In this document: positions 1-8,189 of the stretch, piece by piece
Numbering within the stretch: the first letter of the stretch is position 1
Layout of the letters: each line of letters opens with the position of its first letter
NCBI RefSeq assembly: GCF_900106565.1
Contig: NZ_FNNJ01000002.1
Span: forward strand, 510,786 to 574,785
Length of the DNA stretch: 64,000 nt
Direction of reading: 5' to 3'
Source: Lutibacter oricola
GTDB taxonomy: Bacteria; Bacteroidota; Bacteroidia; Flavobacteriales; Flavobacteriaceae
Position numbers and translations under genes: made by a program
Notes under the pieces: generated by a model
The model's input: the letters and a program-made list of their open reading frames with translations, nothing else
Database searches by the model: none
Told to the model about the DNA's origin: nothing

Positions 1-1899
1 TGCTTGTATTTTAGTTACTTTATCTCCTGATGCTATTAAGTTTTTAAGAGTGTCAATTATAGGTAAACCTGCACCAACATTTGTTTCAAAAAGGAAAGGA
101 GCATTGTACTCTCTAGCTAACTGTTTTAAGTTTAAATAATTAGTGTAATTAGATGAACATGCAATTTTGTTACAAGTAACAACAGCAACACTTTCTTTTA
201 AGTAACTAGCGTATAATTTAGATACATTTTCGTTTGCTGTATTATCTACAAAAATACTGTTACGGTAGTTTAAATCTGTTACTTTTTTATGAAACAAGTC
301 CATATCTAAAGCTTCTCCTTTTGGTAATTGGTTTTGCCAATTCTCTAAGTCAATACCATCTTCATTAAAATACATTTTTTTAGAGTTTGTAAGTGCTATA
401 ACCCTAACTTGTAATTTTAAATTATCTAATAAATATTGTTGTTGTTGTTTAATTTGTTCTAATAACTTACCTCCAACATTACCAACTCCTACAACAAATA
501 GGTTTAATTGTTTTGTTTGGTTTTCGAAAAACTCTGAATGTAAAGTGTTTAATGCTTTTTTAATATCCTTATGATCTATAACTGCTGAAATATTTTTTTC
601 TGAAGCACCTTGAGCAATAGCAATTATGTTTACATTGTTTTTACCAAGTGTACTAAACATTTTACCACTAATACCTTGGTGGCTTTTCATATTATCACCA
701 ACTACAGCAATAATTGCTTTGTCTTTTTCAACAATTACAGGGTCTATTTTGTTTCGCTCAATTTCGTAACTAAACTCATCATTTATAATGTTTTCTGCTC
801 TCTCAGCGTCATTATTACTTATTGCAAAACAAATTGAATGTTCTGATGAAGCCTGTGTAATTAACGAAATATTGATTTTATTTGAAGCTAAACATCCAAA
901 TAAACGCTTAGAAAAACCAGGAATACCAATCATTCCACTTCCTTCTAAAGTAAGAAGTGCCATATTTTCTATATGACTAATACCTTTAATTGGTTCGTGA
1001 TTAGATGAAACTTTAGTAATTAATGTTCCTTCTGCTTTAGCATCAAATGTATTTTTTATACAAATTGGAATTTCCTTTTCTAATACTGGTTGAATTGTTG
1101 GTGGATATAAAACTTTTGCACCAAAATGCGACAATTCCATTGCTTCTTGATACGAAATACTTTTAATAGGGAAGGCCTGACGAACAAATTTTGGGTTTGC
1201 AGTAAACATTCCACTAACATCTGTCCATATTTCTAATATTGATGCGTCTACCGAAGAAGCTATAATTGCTGCTGTATAATCCGATCCTCCACGACCTAAA
1301 GTTGAAACTTCTCCTTGTTCTGTTTTAGCAACAAAACCTGGAAGCATTACTACTTTAGCTTTGTTTTTGTTGAAGAAATTTTGAATATTTTTTTCTGTTT
1401 TGTTAAAAATTACTGCTGCGTTCGAAAAATTTTCATCAGTAACAATAAGTTCTTGTGAGTTTTTAAGAACAGCATCTAATTCTTTACTTTTCATTGCTTC
1501 AGCAATAATATATGAAGAAAATAACTCTCCGTAGCTTACTATTTTATCTGAAGTTTTTGCAGAAAGTTCATTAATTAAAAATACACCTTCTAATGTGTTT
1601 TCTAATTTATTCAACATCAGTTTTATTTGACCAAGAACACTGCTTTGACCATTAACAGGTATTAATTCTCTAACAACTTCAATATGTCGTTCTTCAATAG
1701 TTTTAAAGCTATTTTTATAATCTTCATTTCCTTCGCAGGCCAATTTACCAGACTCTAATAATAAATCTGTAACACCTCCAAGAGCAGATACAACAACAGC
1801 TACATTGTTTTTAAACGAATTTTCTTTAACAATTCTTATTACTTTATTTATGTTTTCTGAAGAGGCTACTGATGATCCTCCAAATTTTAATACTTTCAT
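1..1899 (-). CDS. thrA: bifunctional aspartokinase / homoserine dehydrogenase I, 3' end cut by window
   Basis: Makes aspartyl phosphate and later homoserine, the first and third steps of the aspartate pathway to threonine and methionine. The reading frame starts at an ATG at 1897-1899 with the aspartokinase N-terminus MKVLKFGGSSVASSE (the KFGGSS motif) and stays open for about 633 codons to the window edge, where the translation reads IASGDKVTKIQA, typical of the homoserine dehydrogenase part. The usual ThrA is a little over 800 residues, so the missing part lies beyond position 1. It is preceded by a Thr/Ile-rich leader peptide, which fits a threonine operon; thrB and thrC would be expected next but are outside the window. 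Confidence 0.96.
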   Translation of the reverse strand, partial: MKVLKFGGSSVASSENINKVIRIVKENSFKNNVAVVVSALGGVTDLLLESGKLACEGNEDYKNSFKTIEERHIEVVRELIPVNGQSSVLGQIKLMLNKLENTLEGVFLINELSAKTSDKIVSYGELFSSYIIAEAMKSKELDAVLKNSQELIVTDENFSNAAVIFNKTEKNIQNFFNKNKAKVVMLPGFVAKTEQGEVSTLGRGGSDYTAAIIASSVDASILEIWTDVSGMFTANPKFVRQAFPIKSISYQEAMELSHFGAKVLYPPTIQPVLEKEIPICIKNTFDAKAEGTLITKVSSNHEPIKGISHIENMALLTLEGSGMIGIPGFSKRLFGCLASNKINISLITQASSEHSICFAISNNDAERAENIINDEFSYEIERNKIDPVIVEKDKAIIAVVGDNMKSHQGISGKMFSTLGKNNVNIIAIAQGASEKNISAVIDHKDIKKALNTLHSEFFENQTKQLNLFVVGVGNVGGKLLEQIKQQQQYLLDNLKLQVRVIALTNSKKMYFNEDGIDLENWQNQLPKGEALDMDLFHKKVTDLNYRNSIFVDNTANENVSKLYASYLKESVAVVTCNKIACSSNYTNYLNLKQLAREYNAPFLFETNVGAGLPIIDTLKNLIASGDKVTKIQA

Positions 1900-1940
1900 T
1901 ATGTATTAATTTTATATGTTTATTTCAATATTATTTTTAA

Positions 1941-2018
1941 TACCCCTAGTTTTTTCATCTTGAAAAAAACGAGTATATATACGACCTGATATGAATAGAA
2001 TAGAACCCCTAAAGGGTA
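1941..2018 (-). promoter_or_regulatory. candidate thr attenuator: alternative pairings downstream of leader peptide
   Basis: Two mutually exclusive pairings can be drawn. A local hairpin over the leader stop pairs ACCC with GGGT within 2005-2017. A long-range stem pairs GGGTA (2014-2018) with TACCC (1941-1945). An A/U-rich hairpin (1950-1968, seven-base arms) lies close to the thrA start. A strong GC-rich terminator with a U-tract is not obvious, so the mechanism might be translational rather than rho-independent termination. The pairing is inferred by eye. Confidence 0.45.
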
Positions 2019-2053
2019 ATTGTAGTAGTTGTAGCAATAGTAAAGTTGCGCAT
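2009..2053 (-). CDS. thrL: threonine operon leader peptide (attenuator), 14 aa
   Basis: A 14-codon ORF reading MRNFTIATTTTITL then TAG, with six Thr and two Ile codons in its last ten codons. This is the composition expected of a leader peptide that senses charged threonyl- and isoleucyl-tRNA, as in enterobacterial thrL. It lies about 45 nt downstream of a near-consensus promoter and 109 nt before thrA. An in-frame ATG at 2098 would give a 29-residue version, but it falls almost on the predicted transcription start, so I prefer the shorter ORF. The exact start is inferred. Confidence 0.8.
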   Translation of the reverse strand: MRNFTIATTTTITL

Positions 2054-2102
2054 AGTAATTGCGTTTGTTGTTAACTTATATTTATTTGCTATTTGCATTG
2101 TT

Positions 2103-2131
2103 CAAAAATAGGTATTTTTTTAAAACTACAA
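2103..2131 (-). promoter_or_regulatory. promoter of thrL-thrA, Bacteroidota type
   Basis: On the minus strand TTG (2129-2131), an 18-nt spacer and TATTTTTG (2103-2110) match the Bacteroidota housekeeping pattern TTG-N17-23-TAnnTTTG. It would start transcription near 2096-2100, upstream of the leader peptide. Confidence 0.7.
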
Positions 2132-2220
2132 TAGTTTGTTGTTAAAATTGCTGAAAAATTAATTTTCAACTATTTTGAATATACTCTAATCATTATTTTA
2201 AAGAACTTTTTATGAATAAC

Positions 2221-2252
2221 AAAAAACTCCGTGCTAAGCAACGGAGTTTTTT
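2221..2252 (-). terminator. rho-independent terminator of lysA
   Basis: Perfect 12-bp inverted repeat AAAAAACTCCGT / ACGGAGTTTTTT with an 8-nt loop, just after the lysA stop codon. The minus strand ends in six T. Confidence 0.85.
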
Positions 2253-2255
2253 ATA

Positions 2256-3464
2256 TTATTCTAAATCTATTATAACTTGATTTTTAATTAAATCATCAAA
2301 ATTTTCACGTTTACGTATTAAATAATCCTCTCCATTGTAAACCATTACTTCAGCAGGCCTGTATCTAGAGTTGTAATTTGAAGCCATAGAGAAGCTATAA
2401 GCTCCAGCATTATGTATGCATAAAATATCATTTTCTGAAACTTCACTTATGCTTCTGTTCGAGCCAAACGTATCGTTTTCGCAAATATATCCTACTATAT
2501 CGTAAATTTTTTCTGTTCCTTCAGGATTTGAAATGTTTGTAATATGGTGATAAGCATCGTACATCATAGGGCGTAATAAGTGATTTAAACCACTATCTAC
2601 ACCTATAAATACAATATTTGGAGTTGGCTTAACAACATTCACTTTAACTAATAAGCTACCAGCAGAACTCACTAAAAATTTACCGGGCTCAAAAATCATT
2701 GTTAAATCTCGACCATATTCTTTGCAAAACTCATTAAAGCGATTGCTTAATGTAATTCCCATTTCTTCAATATTGGTTTCAATATCGCCTTCTTTATAAG
2801 GTACTTTAAAACCACTACCAAAATCAACAAATTCAATCGTATCAAATTCTTTTACGGTATTTAATAATATTTCAGTTGCATGTAAAAATGCATCAATATT
2901 ATAAATATCAGAACCTGTATGCATATGAATACCATTAATAACTAGTCCTGTTTCTTTTACAATATCTTTAATTCCTTCAATTTGATATATTGAAATACCA
3001 AATTTAGAATCTATATGACCTACAGATATTTTATGATTACCACCAGCCATAACATGCGGATTGATTCTTAAACACACTGGAATAGTTGGATACTTATTTC
3101 CAAATTTTTCTAAAATAGATAAACTATCTAATGTTATTTGCACGCCTAAATTTACAGCTTGTTCCATTTCTTCAAATGAAATTCCGCTAGGAGTAAAGAA
3201 GATATCTTTTACATTAAAACCTGCCTCAATAGCTAATTTAACCTCTTGGATTGAAACACAATCAACACCAGAATTAAGCTTTTTTAATACCTTTAATATA
3301 TTTATGTTTGAATTTGCCTTTACAGCATAATTTATTTTCAATTTATTTACTGTTGAAAAAGCATTAGCCATTCGGTTGTATTGCTCTTCAATTTTGTTTG
3401 CATCGTACACATACAAAGGATCACCATATTTTTGTGCTAGCGCTACCAATTGTTGATTGTTCAT
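2256..3464 (-). CDS. lysA: diaminopimelate decarboxylase
   Basis: PLP-dependent fold-type III enzyme that decarboxylates meso-diaminopimelate to L-lysine. The 402 residues match the family. The PLP lysine lies in INYAVKANSN (Lys49). HMHTGSD (about 180-186), GSGFK (216-220) and EPGKF (259-263) bind PLP phosphate and substrate. CEN at 328-330 supplies the catalytic Cys and Glu from the partner subunit, and HNAGAYSFSMASNYNSR near the C-terminus is the family signature. It has its own promoter and terminator, so it is probably monocistronic. With thrA it forms an aspartate-family biosynthesis neighbourhood. Confidence 0.96.
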   Translation of the reverse strand: MNNQQLVALAQKYGDPLYVYDANKIEEQYNRMANAFSTVNKLKINYAVKANSNINILKVLKKLNSGVDCVSIQEVKLAIEAGFNVKDIFFTPSGISFEEMEQAVNLGVQITLDSLSILEKFGNKYPTIPVCLRINPHVMAGGNHKISVGHIDSKFGISIYQIEGIKDIVKETGLVINGIHMHTGSDIYNIDAFLHATEILLNTVKEFDTIEFVDFGSGFKVPYKEGDIETNIEEMGITLSNRFNEFCKEYGRDLTMIFEPGKFLVSSAGSLLVKVNVVKPTPNIVFIGVDSGLNHLLRPMMYDAYHHITNISNPEGTEKIYDIVGYICENDTFGSNRSISEVSENDILCIHNAGAYSFSMASNYNSRYRPAEVMVYNGEDYLIRKRENFDDLIKNQVIIDLE

Positions 3465-3485
3465 CTACTTATTTTTTTAGTGATT

Positions 3486-3514
3486 CAAAAGTAGAATGTT
3501 TTCTATTCTAACAA
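3486..3514 (-). promoter_or_regulatory. promoter of lysA
   Basis: On the minus strand TTG (3512-3514), an 18-nt spacer and TACTTTTG (3486-3493), about 20 nt before the lysA start codon. Matches the Bacteroidota TTG/TAnnTTTG pattern. Confidence 0.7.
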
Positions 3515-3553
3515 AACAATATTTATTATAATAACAATATTTAACATTTTGTT

Positions 3554-3610
3554 AAAAAACAAGAAACTCCCATCTAATAATTATTAGATGGGAGTTTCTT
3601 GTTTTTTTTT
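3554..3610 (-). terminator. terminator of pepT, very long perfect stem
   Basis: A nearly perfect 54-nt palindrome (arms of about 25 nt containing AAGAAACTCCCATCTAAT, centred at 3581) directly after the pepT stop. It has T-runs on both strands, so it could act in both directions, but lysA points away from it. Confidence 0.85.
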
Positions 3611-3615
3611 AATTA

Positions 3616-4851
3616 TTATTTTCTAGCTCTTTTGGCTGTAATACGTGCAATTTCTACAATAACATCAGTTGCTAATTGTAAAGATTCTGCAGGTACATAC
3701 TCGTATCTTCCGTGGAAATTATGTCCACCAGCAAAAATATTTGGACAAGGCAAACCTTTGTATGATAATTGCGAACCATCTGTACCACCTCTAATAGCTT
3801 TAATTAGCGGAGTAATATTTAGGTGATTCATTGCTTCTTCGGCAATATCAACAATATGCATTACAGGCTCAATTTTCTCGCGCATATTAAAGTATTGATC
3901 TTTAATTTCAACTTCAATTAAATCTGCTCCTAATTTTTTGTTTAAATCATCAACTAATTTTTGAAAAAGTTCTTTTCTTCCTTCAAATAATTTTAAGTCG
4001 TGATCTCTAATAATATACTCTAAAGTTGTTTTTTCAACTTCACCATTCATAGTATGTAAATGGAAAAAACCTTCATAATTTGTAGTGTGCTCAGGAACTT
4101 CGTTTGCTGGCAAGCTTTTAATAAAGTCCGCAGCAATAGTCATAGAATTAATCATTTTTCCTTTTGCATAACCAGGATGAACAATTTTACCATTAATAGT
4201 AACTTTAGCACCAGCTGCATTAAAGTTTTCATACTCTAACTCACCAACTTGGCTACCATCCATAGTATAAGCCCATTCCGCACCAAATTTATCTACATCA
4301 AACATATGGGCACCTTTACCAACTTCTTCATCTGGCGTAAAACCAACTCTTATTTTACCGTGCTTAATTTCTGGATTATTAATTAAAAATTCCATCGCCG
4401 AAACTATCTCTGTAATTCCTGCTTTATCATCAGCTCCTAATAGTGTAGTACCATCAGTAGTAATTAAAGTTTGACCTTTGTACATTAATAAATCTTCAAA
4501 ATAACTTGGAGATAAAATAATGTTTTCTTCTTTATTAAGCACAATATCTTCTCCATTGTAATTAGGGTGAAATTGCGGTTTAACGTTTGTTCCAGAATAA
4601 TCTGGACTTGTATCTATATGCGCAATAAAACCAATTGTAGGTACTTCAAAATCTACATTAGATGGTAATGTAGCCATTACATAACAGTTATCATCTAACG
4701 TTACATCTTCCATTCCAATTTCTTTTAGCTCTTCAACTAAAATTTTGGCTAAATCCCATTGTTTTTCAGTACTTGGAAAAGCTGGGTTTTCTGGGTCAGA
4801 CTGTGTATCTACAGTAATATACTTAACAAATCTATCTATTATTTTTTGCAT
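3616..4851 (-). CDS. pepT: peptidase T (tripeptide aminopeptidase)
   Basis: Cytoplasmic M20-family dinuclear zinc aminopeptidase that removes the N-terminal residue of tripeptides. At 411 aa it has the normal length. Metal and catalytic residues are visible: [11 protein letters not shown] (His78, Asp80), GADDKAG (about 139-145, bridging Asp), TPDEEVG (catalytic Glu175, ligand Glu176), [13 protein letters not shown], and GHNFHGRYE near the C-terminus (last His ligand). No signal peptide. Its own promoter (4868-4898) and terminator flank it. Assignment is secure. Confidence 0.95.
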   Translation of the reverse strand: MQKIIDRFVKYITVDTQSDPENPAFPSTEKQWDLAKILVEELKEIGMEDVTLDDNCYVMATLPSNVDFEVPTIGFIAHIDTSPDYSGTNVKPQFHPNYNGEDIVLNKEENIILSPSYFEDLLMYKGQTLITTDGTTLLGADDKAGITEIVSAMEFLINNPEIKHGKIRVGFTPDEEVGKGAHMFDVDKFGAEWAYTMDGSQVGELEYENFNAAGAKVTINGKIVHPGYAKGKMINSMTIAADFIKSLPANEVPEHTTNYEGFFHLHTMNGEVEKTTLEYIIRDHDLKLFEGRKELFQKLVDDLNKKLGADLIEVEIKDQYFNMREKIEPVMHIVDIAEEAMNHLNITPLIKAIRGGTDGSQLSYKGLPCPNIFAGGHNFHGRYEYVPAESLQLATDVIVEIARITAKRARK

Positions 4852-4867
4852 TTTTTTATATTTTTAT

Positions 4868-4898
4868 CAAAAGTACAATATAGGTAATGTTTATACAA
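4868..4898 (-). promoter_or_regulatory. promoter of pepT
   Basis: Minus strand TTG (4896-4898), a 20-nt spacer, TACTTTTG (4868-4875), 17 nt before the pepT start. Confidence 0.7.
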
Positions 4899-4913
4899 TT
4901 GAATATTCATAAA

Positions 4914-5471
4914 TTATTCTAAAAATTCTACGGAATTTAATATCGACAAAGACTCGCATAAACGTTCATTTATTCGAGTGTCTCCATAAACATCTACATT
5001 TGCACTAAAATATGTATTGTTGGATAATTTAATAATCATATTTAATTGGTGATAGGTCATTTTTTGTTTTAAGCCTTTAACCACATACCAAAACGAGTCT
5101 TTATTTTTAAATTTTTCTTTTTCTGAAGTTACTAAAATTAAGTTTTTACTTTTAATTATGGAATCTGTTTTTTTAATGAAATCAGAATCAAAATTTATTT
5201 CTCCATAATTAAACGAAGTATCTAAAATATAGGTTTTAGAAAGTTGTTTTGTAGTATCTGCAGTAAAAATTTGAGATTGAGAAGTGCTGTAGTGAAGCTG
5301 TGTATTCCAACTACTTGGTATGCTTACTTTAAAGTTTTTATTGAAGTCTAAAATTTGTTTAGTATTAGAAACACTTTCGTTACCACAATCAAACCTAGCA
5401 CTTAATTGCGACTGTTTTTTACAGCTTATTACTAACACTGTAAGTAAAATGATTAAACCAATTTTCTTCAT
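4914..5471 (-). CDS. lipoprotein of unknown function
   Basis: A 185-residue protein with a clear lipoprotein signal: MKKIGLIILLTVLVISCKKQ, with the lipobox Cys at residue 17. The mature part is polar and has no motif I recognise; a single Cys (Cys29) lies early in it. It starts 5 bp after the stop of the upstream BNR-repeat lipoprotein gene (5477-6517), so the two are probably co-transcribed and both sit in the periplasm or outer membrane. No function is proposed. Confidence 0.75.
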   Translation of the reverse strand: MKKIGLIILLTVLVISCKKQSQLSARFDCGNESVSNTKQILDFNKNFKVSIPSSWNTQLHYSTSQSQIFTADTTKQLSKTYILDTSFNYGEINFDSDFIKKTDSIIKSKNLILVTSEKEKFKNKDSFWYVVKGLKQKMTYHQLNMIIKLSNNTYFSANVDVYGDTRINERLCESLSILNSVEFLE

Positions 5472-5476
5472 TAAAT

Positions 5477-6517
5477 TTAGTTGATTTTTACTTTAGCAAT
5501 TTTACCATTACCAGCAACCCAAGCATTATTTTTATCGTAAAAACGAATACTATAAAAAGCTTCATCACTAATTTTTTGCCAATTTTTACCAGCGTTATTA
5601 GAGTAGAATAGTCCGTTTGTAGAAACAGCCATAATTTCTTTACCTCTTGTTTTTGGAACAAATTGCACACAACTAACATACTTTGGAGCTTCATTTTCTG
5701 CAATTAAGTTCCAGGTTTTACCACCATCTTTAGTAATTGCTTTGTTTGCTGAATCCCCAAACTTATCTGTATAATCTCCACCAGCAATAATTCCATTTTT
5801 TTTATTTCTAAAATGAATAGAATAAATACCTGTAGCTTCTTTTCCTTGTACAATAGGTGTTTCAAAAACCTCCCAATTTATACCCATATCACTTGTATGA
5901 AAAACTCTAGCCTTTTTTCCTCCGGTTGCTATCCAAGCCTCTTTACCTACAATAGAAATATTAGTGTTACTTGCAGCAAATGCAGCTTCACCTTCAGCAG
6001 TAGCAGGTAAATATTCGCAAGGAATTTTACCCCAATTTTTACCACCATCTCTTGTAATTAATATAGATAAGCAATTTTCTGTTGGATCTCCAACTGCAAT
6101 ACCATTTAATTCATCAAAAAACTTCATAGAATTGTAAAAAACTTTTTCACCCTCTTCTTTGTATGTCATTTCAATAGCTCCATTAATAAATTTATAAATG
6201 TAAGCCGGATTTCCAATGTTTATAGCGAAAGCTGCATCTTTATGAAACGCAAGTGCTCTAAAATTAGGAACCAAAGTGTCTGTATTAATACTCGTTGCTA
6301 ATTTTAAATCTTTACCTCCAGTTATAACTCCAAAACTACCATTTGAACCTGCATAAACAACTGTAGAATCATTTGCAATTTCAATAGCTCTATAACTTGC
6401 AGTACTATCTTTTTTTACATATTCAAATTCAACAGTTACAGACTCTCTTGATTTGTAACCTTTTCCACAGCTAATTAGTATACTAAACAGGAGCAGAGAT
6501 GCAATTTTAATTTTCAT
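5477..6517 (-). CDS. BNR/YCF48-like beta-propeller lipoprotein
   Basis: 346 residues; the signal MKIKIASLLLFSILISCGKG carries a lipobox Cys at 17. The mature protein contains repeated propeller blades with BNR/Asp-box-like motifs: TRDGGKNWGKI, TSDMGINWEVF, TKDGGKTWNLI and SNNAGKNWQKI. This pattern is known from YCF48/HCF136 proteins and BNR-repeat glycosidases, but no sialidase active-site residues are evident, so an assembly or binding role is more likely than catalysis. It heads a two-gene unit with the lipoprotein at 4914-5471. Confidence 0.85.
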   Translation of the reverse strand: MKIKIASLLLFSILISCGKGYKSRESVTVEFEYVKKDSTASYRAIEIANDSTVVYAGSNGSFGVITGGKDLKLATSINTDTLVPNFRALAFHKDAAFAINIGNPAYIYKFINGAIEMTYKEEGEKVFYNSMKFFDELNGIAVGDPTENCLSILITRDGGKNWGKIPCEYLPATAEGEAAFAASNTNISIVGKEAWIATGGKKARVFHTSDMGINWEVFETPIVQGKEATGIYSIHFRNKKNGIIAGGDYTDKFGDSANKAITKDGGKTWNLIAENEAPKYVSCVQFVPKTRGKEIMAVSTNGLFYSNNAGKNWQKISDEAFYSIRFYDKNNAWVAGNGKIAKVKIN

Positions 6518-6563
6518 TGTATTGATTAGTTTTATTAAAGCAAAAATACTTAATTATTTAACA

Positions 6564-6591
6564 AAAAAAAGACAGACCTAAGTCTGTCTTT
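6564..6591 (-). terminator. terminator of the S41 peptidase gene
   Basis: Ten-bp stem AAAGACAGAC / GTCTGTCTTT with a CTAA loop, followed on the minus strand by a run of T. It lies between the S41 stop (6609) and the BNR lipoprotein start (6517). Confidence 0.8.
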
Positions 6592-6608
6592 AAATTTATA
6601 TTTTACGT

Positions 6609-8090
6609 TTATTTTATAAATAAACTAAGAGGTAATTTTTTATCTACATACATTTCATTACCGAAAGGTTTAAAGCTGTTAGAGTTTTTAAAATCTCTAA
6701 CTTCAAAAGAGCTAACTCTAGCCTTACTTTTTGTTGAAGCTCCAGTGATTAAAGATATTGCTTTAGCCAATAAAGGTTCGCTCTTGTCTCCTAAAGGTTG
6801 CATTAAATCTATATAATCAATTAGTTCATGAGTTGGTGTAAAGCCAGAAGGACTATTTTCTCCAACTTTATTTAGAGTTTCTAAAACAATAGGCTGCATT
6901 GCCCAAGTGTGGTTTTGATTAAAATTATCTCCATCTTTAGAGAAATCATCTGAATCATATAGCGTAATTGACCCTGTATATTTACCAAAAGTAGTTGTAC
7001 CAATAGTAACAACATCAATATATGGGTTTAAACCATTTATAACCAATTCACTTGCTGAAGCAGAACTACCACTTGTTAAAACATATAAACGAGTAAGGTT
7101 TAAACTGCTTATAAAGTCATCAACGATAAGCTCATCATCATCGTTATATTTTCTAATTCTATCAACAAAATTATTCACTAAATATGTTGGCTCATTGTTT
7201 TCAAACCATTCTTGTATTTCATCATTCCATCTTTCTTTAGCAAATAATTCTCCAGTAAATTGTCCCGTTATCATTTGCGACAAGTAAACAGCTGTTTTTA
7301 TATCTCCACCTCCATTATATCTTAAATCTAAAACCAACTCAGTAGCTCCTTCATTTTTTAATTGTGCAAAAGCATTATTTAAATCAACATCATAATTACT
7401 TGTAAAACTATTATACATTAAATAACCAATTTTAGTACCGTCAACATCAATTGTTTTAACAATATAAACTGGATTTTCTTGATATTCGCTTTTTACCAAA
7501 TTTGCAGAAGTATTATTAGAAGTCGGATTCCCACCATTTATATCTGCAAAATTAAGCGTGTAAGAATCCAAACTTAAAAGTTCCTTATAATTATTAATAG
7601 TTAATTGCACTCCATTAATAGCGTCAAACACATCTCCTCTTTTAACTCCTTTATTAGCCGCATCTGTATTTGGTAATACGTAGCGAACATACCCAAAAAT
7701 ATCAGTAGTACTATTAGCTTCATAAGTTAGACCATACTCCATACCATTACTAGTACTAATACCGCTAAAAGAATTTTCTAAATCTATATAGTCATCAACA
7801 ATCCAAGACCATTTGTCAGTTGTTGATCTATTGTAAATCAAACTTTCAAACAAATCTTCAGGTTGTGGGTAGTCACTTAAATAATCTGAATACTCCTTAT
7901 CAGATGAAAATCTGCTATCGTTTAGGTTAGGAACATCATTTTTCCATAAATAATAAGTATTTAAACCTTTCCAAACAAAATCTTGAATTTCTAAACTAGC
8001 AGTTGGTGTAAAGTTGTCATTTTTATTACTACAGCAGGAAATTATAATTAATATAAATGCAGAAATATAAAGTTTTATGATTTTTTTCAT
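6609..8090 (-). CDS. S41-family (C-terminal processing type) serine protease, lipoprotein
   Basis: A 493-residue envelope protease. The N-terminus MKKIIKLYISAFILIIISCC is a lipoprotein signal (lipobox Cys at 19 or 20). A PDZ-like region lies at about 120-175 (GVKRGDVFDAINGVQL), and the S41 core at about 215-400 includes ELVLDLRYNGGGD. The likely nucleophile Ser345 is in TSGSSASASELV and the general-base Lys370 in TTFGK; their spacing of 25 matches the Ser-Lys dyad of E. coli Prc. It is divergent from the metallopeptidase gene at 8190, with about 100 bp shared between them. Its substrate is unknown. Confidence 0.9.
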   Translation of the reverse strand: MKKIIKLYISAFILIIISCCSNKNDNFTPTASLEIQDFVWKGLNTYYLWKNDVPNLNDSRFSSDKEYSDYLSDYPQPEDLFESLIYNRSTTDKWSWIVDDYIDLENSFSGISTSNGMEYGLTYEANSTTDIFGYVRYVLPNTDAANKGVKRGDVFDAINGVQLTINNYKELLSLDSYTLNFADINGGNPTSNNTSANLVKSEYQENPVYIVKTIDVDGTKIGYLMYNSFTSNYDVDLNNAFAQLKNEGATELVLDLRYNGGGDIKTAVYLSQMITGQFTGELFAKERWNDEIQEWFENNEPTYLVNNFVDRIRKYNDDDELIVDDFISSLNLTRLYVLTSGSSASASELVINGLNPYIDVVTIGTTTFGKYTGSITLYDSDDFSKDGDNFNQNHTWAMQPIVLETLNKVGENSPSGFTPTHELIDYIDLMQPLGDKSEPLLAKAISLITGASTKSKARVSSFEVRDFKNSNSFKPFGNEMYVDKKLPLSLFIK

Positions 8091-8189
8091 TCTTGATTTA
8101 ATTAGATTTGAATTATTCCGAAAATTACAAAAAAATAATATAATTATATTTAAATAATTATATATTTGTTTAAATTTAAATGAAAAAAT

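Noticed and set aside
1991-2074. Small Cys-rich plus-strand ORF (starts MNRIEPLKGNCSSCSNSK)
   Set aside because: It is the complement of the Thr/Ile leader peptide: AGT and TGT codons here mirror ACT and ACA. No promoter is visible for it, and the minus-strand leader has one.
5488-5703. Minus-strand ORF of 71 codons inside the BNR lipoprotein gene
   Set aside because: It is in another frame of a well-supported gene and has no features of its own.
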